Source of the DNA: Streptomyces actinomycinicus
Lineage (GTDB): Bacteria; Actinomycetota; Actinomycetes; Streptomycetales; Streptomycetaceae
Reading direction: 5' to 3'
NCBI RefSeq assembly: GCF_016741775.1
Contig: NZ_JAERRK010000006.1
Span: forward strand, 248,001-312,000
Length of the DNA stretch: 64,000 bases
The notes under the pieces are model-generated. The model saw only the letters and a list, made by a program, of their open reading frames with translations, did not search any database and was not told where the DNA came from. The translations under genes were made by a program, and so were the position numbers. Below, one piece after another: positions 63,770 to 64,000 of the stretch (the stretch's first letter is position 1; each line of letters opens with the position of its first letter).

Positions 63770-64000
63770 ATGCGCGAGATCCTCGGAAGGCGACGCAGGC
63801 TCCTGTCCAGGCGGAACGACGGGAGGCCTGAGCTGATCAGCGCGGCCCTGACCTTCGCGGCGGAATGGCAGTGGCCGGTACTCCCGGGTGTGGCCCCGGA
63901 CCCGCAGGGGCGGGCCCGCTGCGCCTGCCCCGACCCGGAGTGCACGGTGCCCGGTGCCCACCCCTTCGACCCCGGCCTGCTCGCGGCCACCACCGACCCG
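63770..64000 (+). CDS. Bifunctional DNA primase/polymerase N-terminal-type protein (partial)
   Basis: The first 77 codons from ATG 63770 (RBS GGAAAGG) continue beyond the window. ALTFAAEWQWPVLPGVAPDP, and the cysteines in ARCACPDPECTVPGAHPFDP, fit the Prim-Pol (PF09250) N-terminus as seen in many stand-alone Streptomyces proteins near oriC; in those the His/Cys pattern is conserved. Role unknown, possibly DNA repair or priming. Confidence 0.75.
   Translation, partial: MREILGRRRRLLSRRNDGRPELISAALTFAAEWQWPVLPGVAPDPQGRARCACPDPECTVPGAHPFDPGLLAATTDP

Overview
The window is high-GC actinobacterial DNA, almost certainly a Streptomyces chromosome close to oriC. Three things support this: the order rpsF-ssb-rpsR-rplI-(MATE)-dnaB, the sporulation pair ssgR-ssgA, and a dense scatter of ParB sites (GTTTCACGTGAAAC) and DnaA boxes of the kind found on either side of a Streptomyces origin. 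Gene order follows what I recall for the S. coelicolor dnaB to cyd to serS/pheA segment. No integrase, transposase or CRISPR array is visible, so this is core chromosome rather than an island.

Layout. 0-2.3 kb: partial alanine-racemase-like PLP enzyme, a FemX-type lipid II aminoacyltransferase and a small membrane protein, all leftward. 2.6-7.8 kb: ribosomal/replication block rpsF, ssb, rpsR, rplI, then (after a leftward MATE exporter) dnaB. 7.8-18.4 kb: housekeeping and accessory genes (serine hydrolase, GNATs, a divergent MarR/MFS pair, haem-binding-like protein, HAD, Nudix, LysR, cystathionine lyase-like enzyme, PtpA phosphatase, small membrane proteins). 18.5-20 kb: ssgR-ssgA. 20-27.3 kb: YibE/F exporter-like protein, thiC behind a TPP riboswitch, a membrane protein, a PPP-type phosphatase and a LacI regulator. 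27.7-35.8 kb: hisC, then the cytochrome bd set cydA-cydB-cydCD behind a Rex operator. 36-42.5 kb: HAD phosphatase, F420-type oxidoreductase, KptA, MerR regulator and a translationally coupled M24 peptidase / hydrolase-SDR fusion pair. 42.8-46.4 kb: a four-gene ABC-2 operon. Then tRNA-Ser(GCU), a membrane protein, HAD-serS, pheA and the extracytoplasmic copper/DyP peroxidase operon (ycnI, sco, ecuC, copCD, dtpA). 57-64 kb: an RsbW-like ATPase, GNAT, MocR, aminopeptidase P, a GAF-PP2C phosphatase and the start of a Prim-Pol protein.

What stands out is the layer of chromosome-organisation DNA laid over ordinary genes. There are ten parS or parS-like sites. One overlaps the cydCD start codon, one lies in the variable arm of the thiC TPP riboswitch, one is fully inside a coding sequence, and two are cores of 30-32 bp perfect palindromes at gene ends. 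There are three DnaA-box clusters (before dnaB, before kptA, and a strong one between serS and pheA). Several short tandem arrays sit at gene 3' ends, two of which copy the gene terminus itself, and a repeat-built linker joins the two halves of CydCD. I found no clearly new defence or biosynthetic system. The best leads are the parS placements, the serS-pheA DnaA-box cluster, and the motif shared by the sco and ycnI promoter regions.
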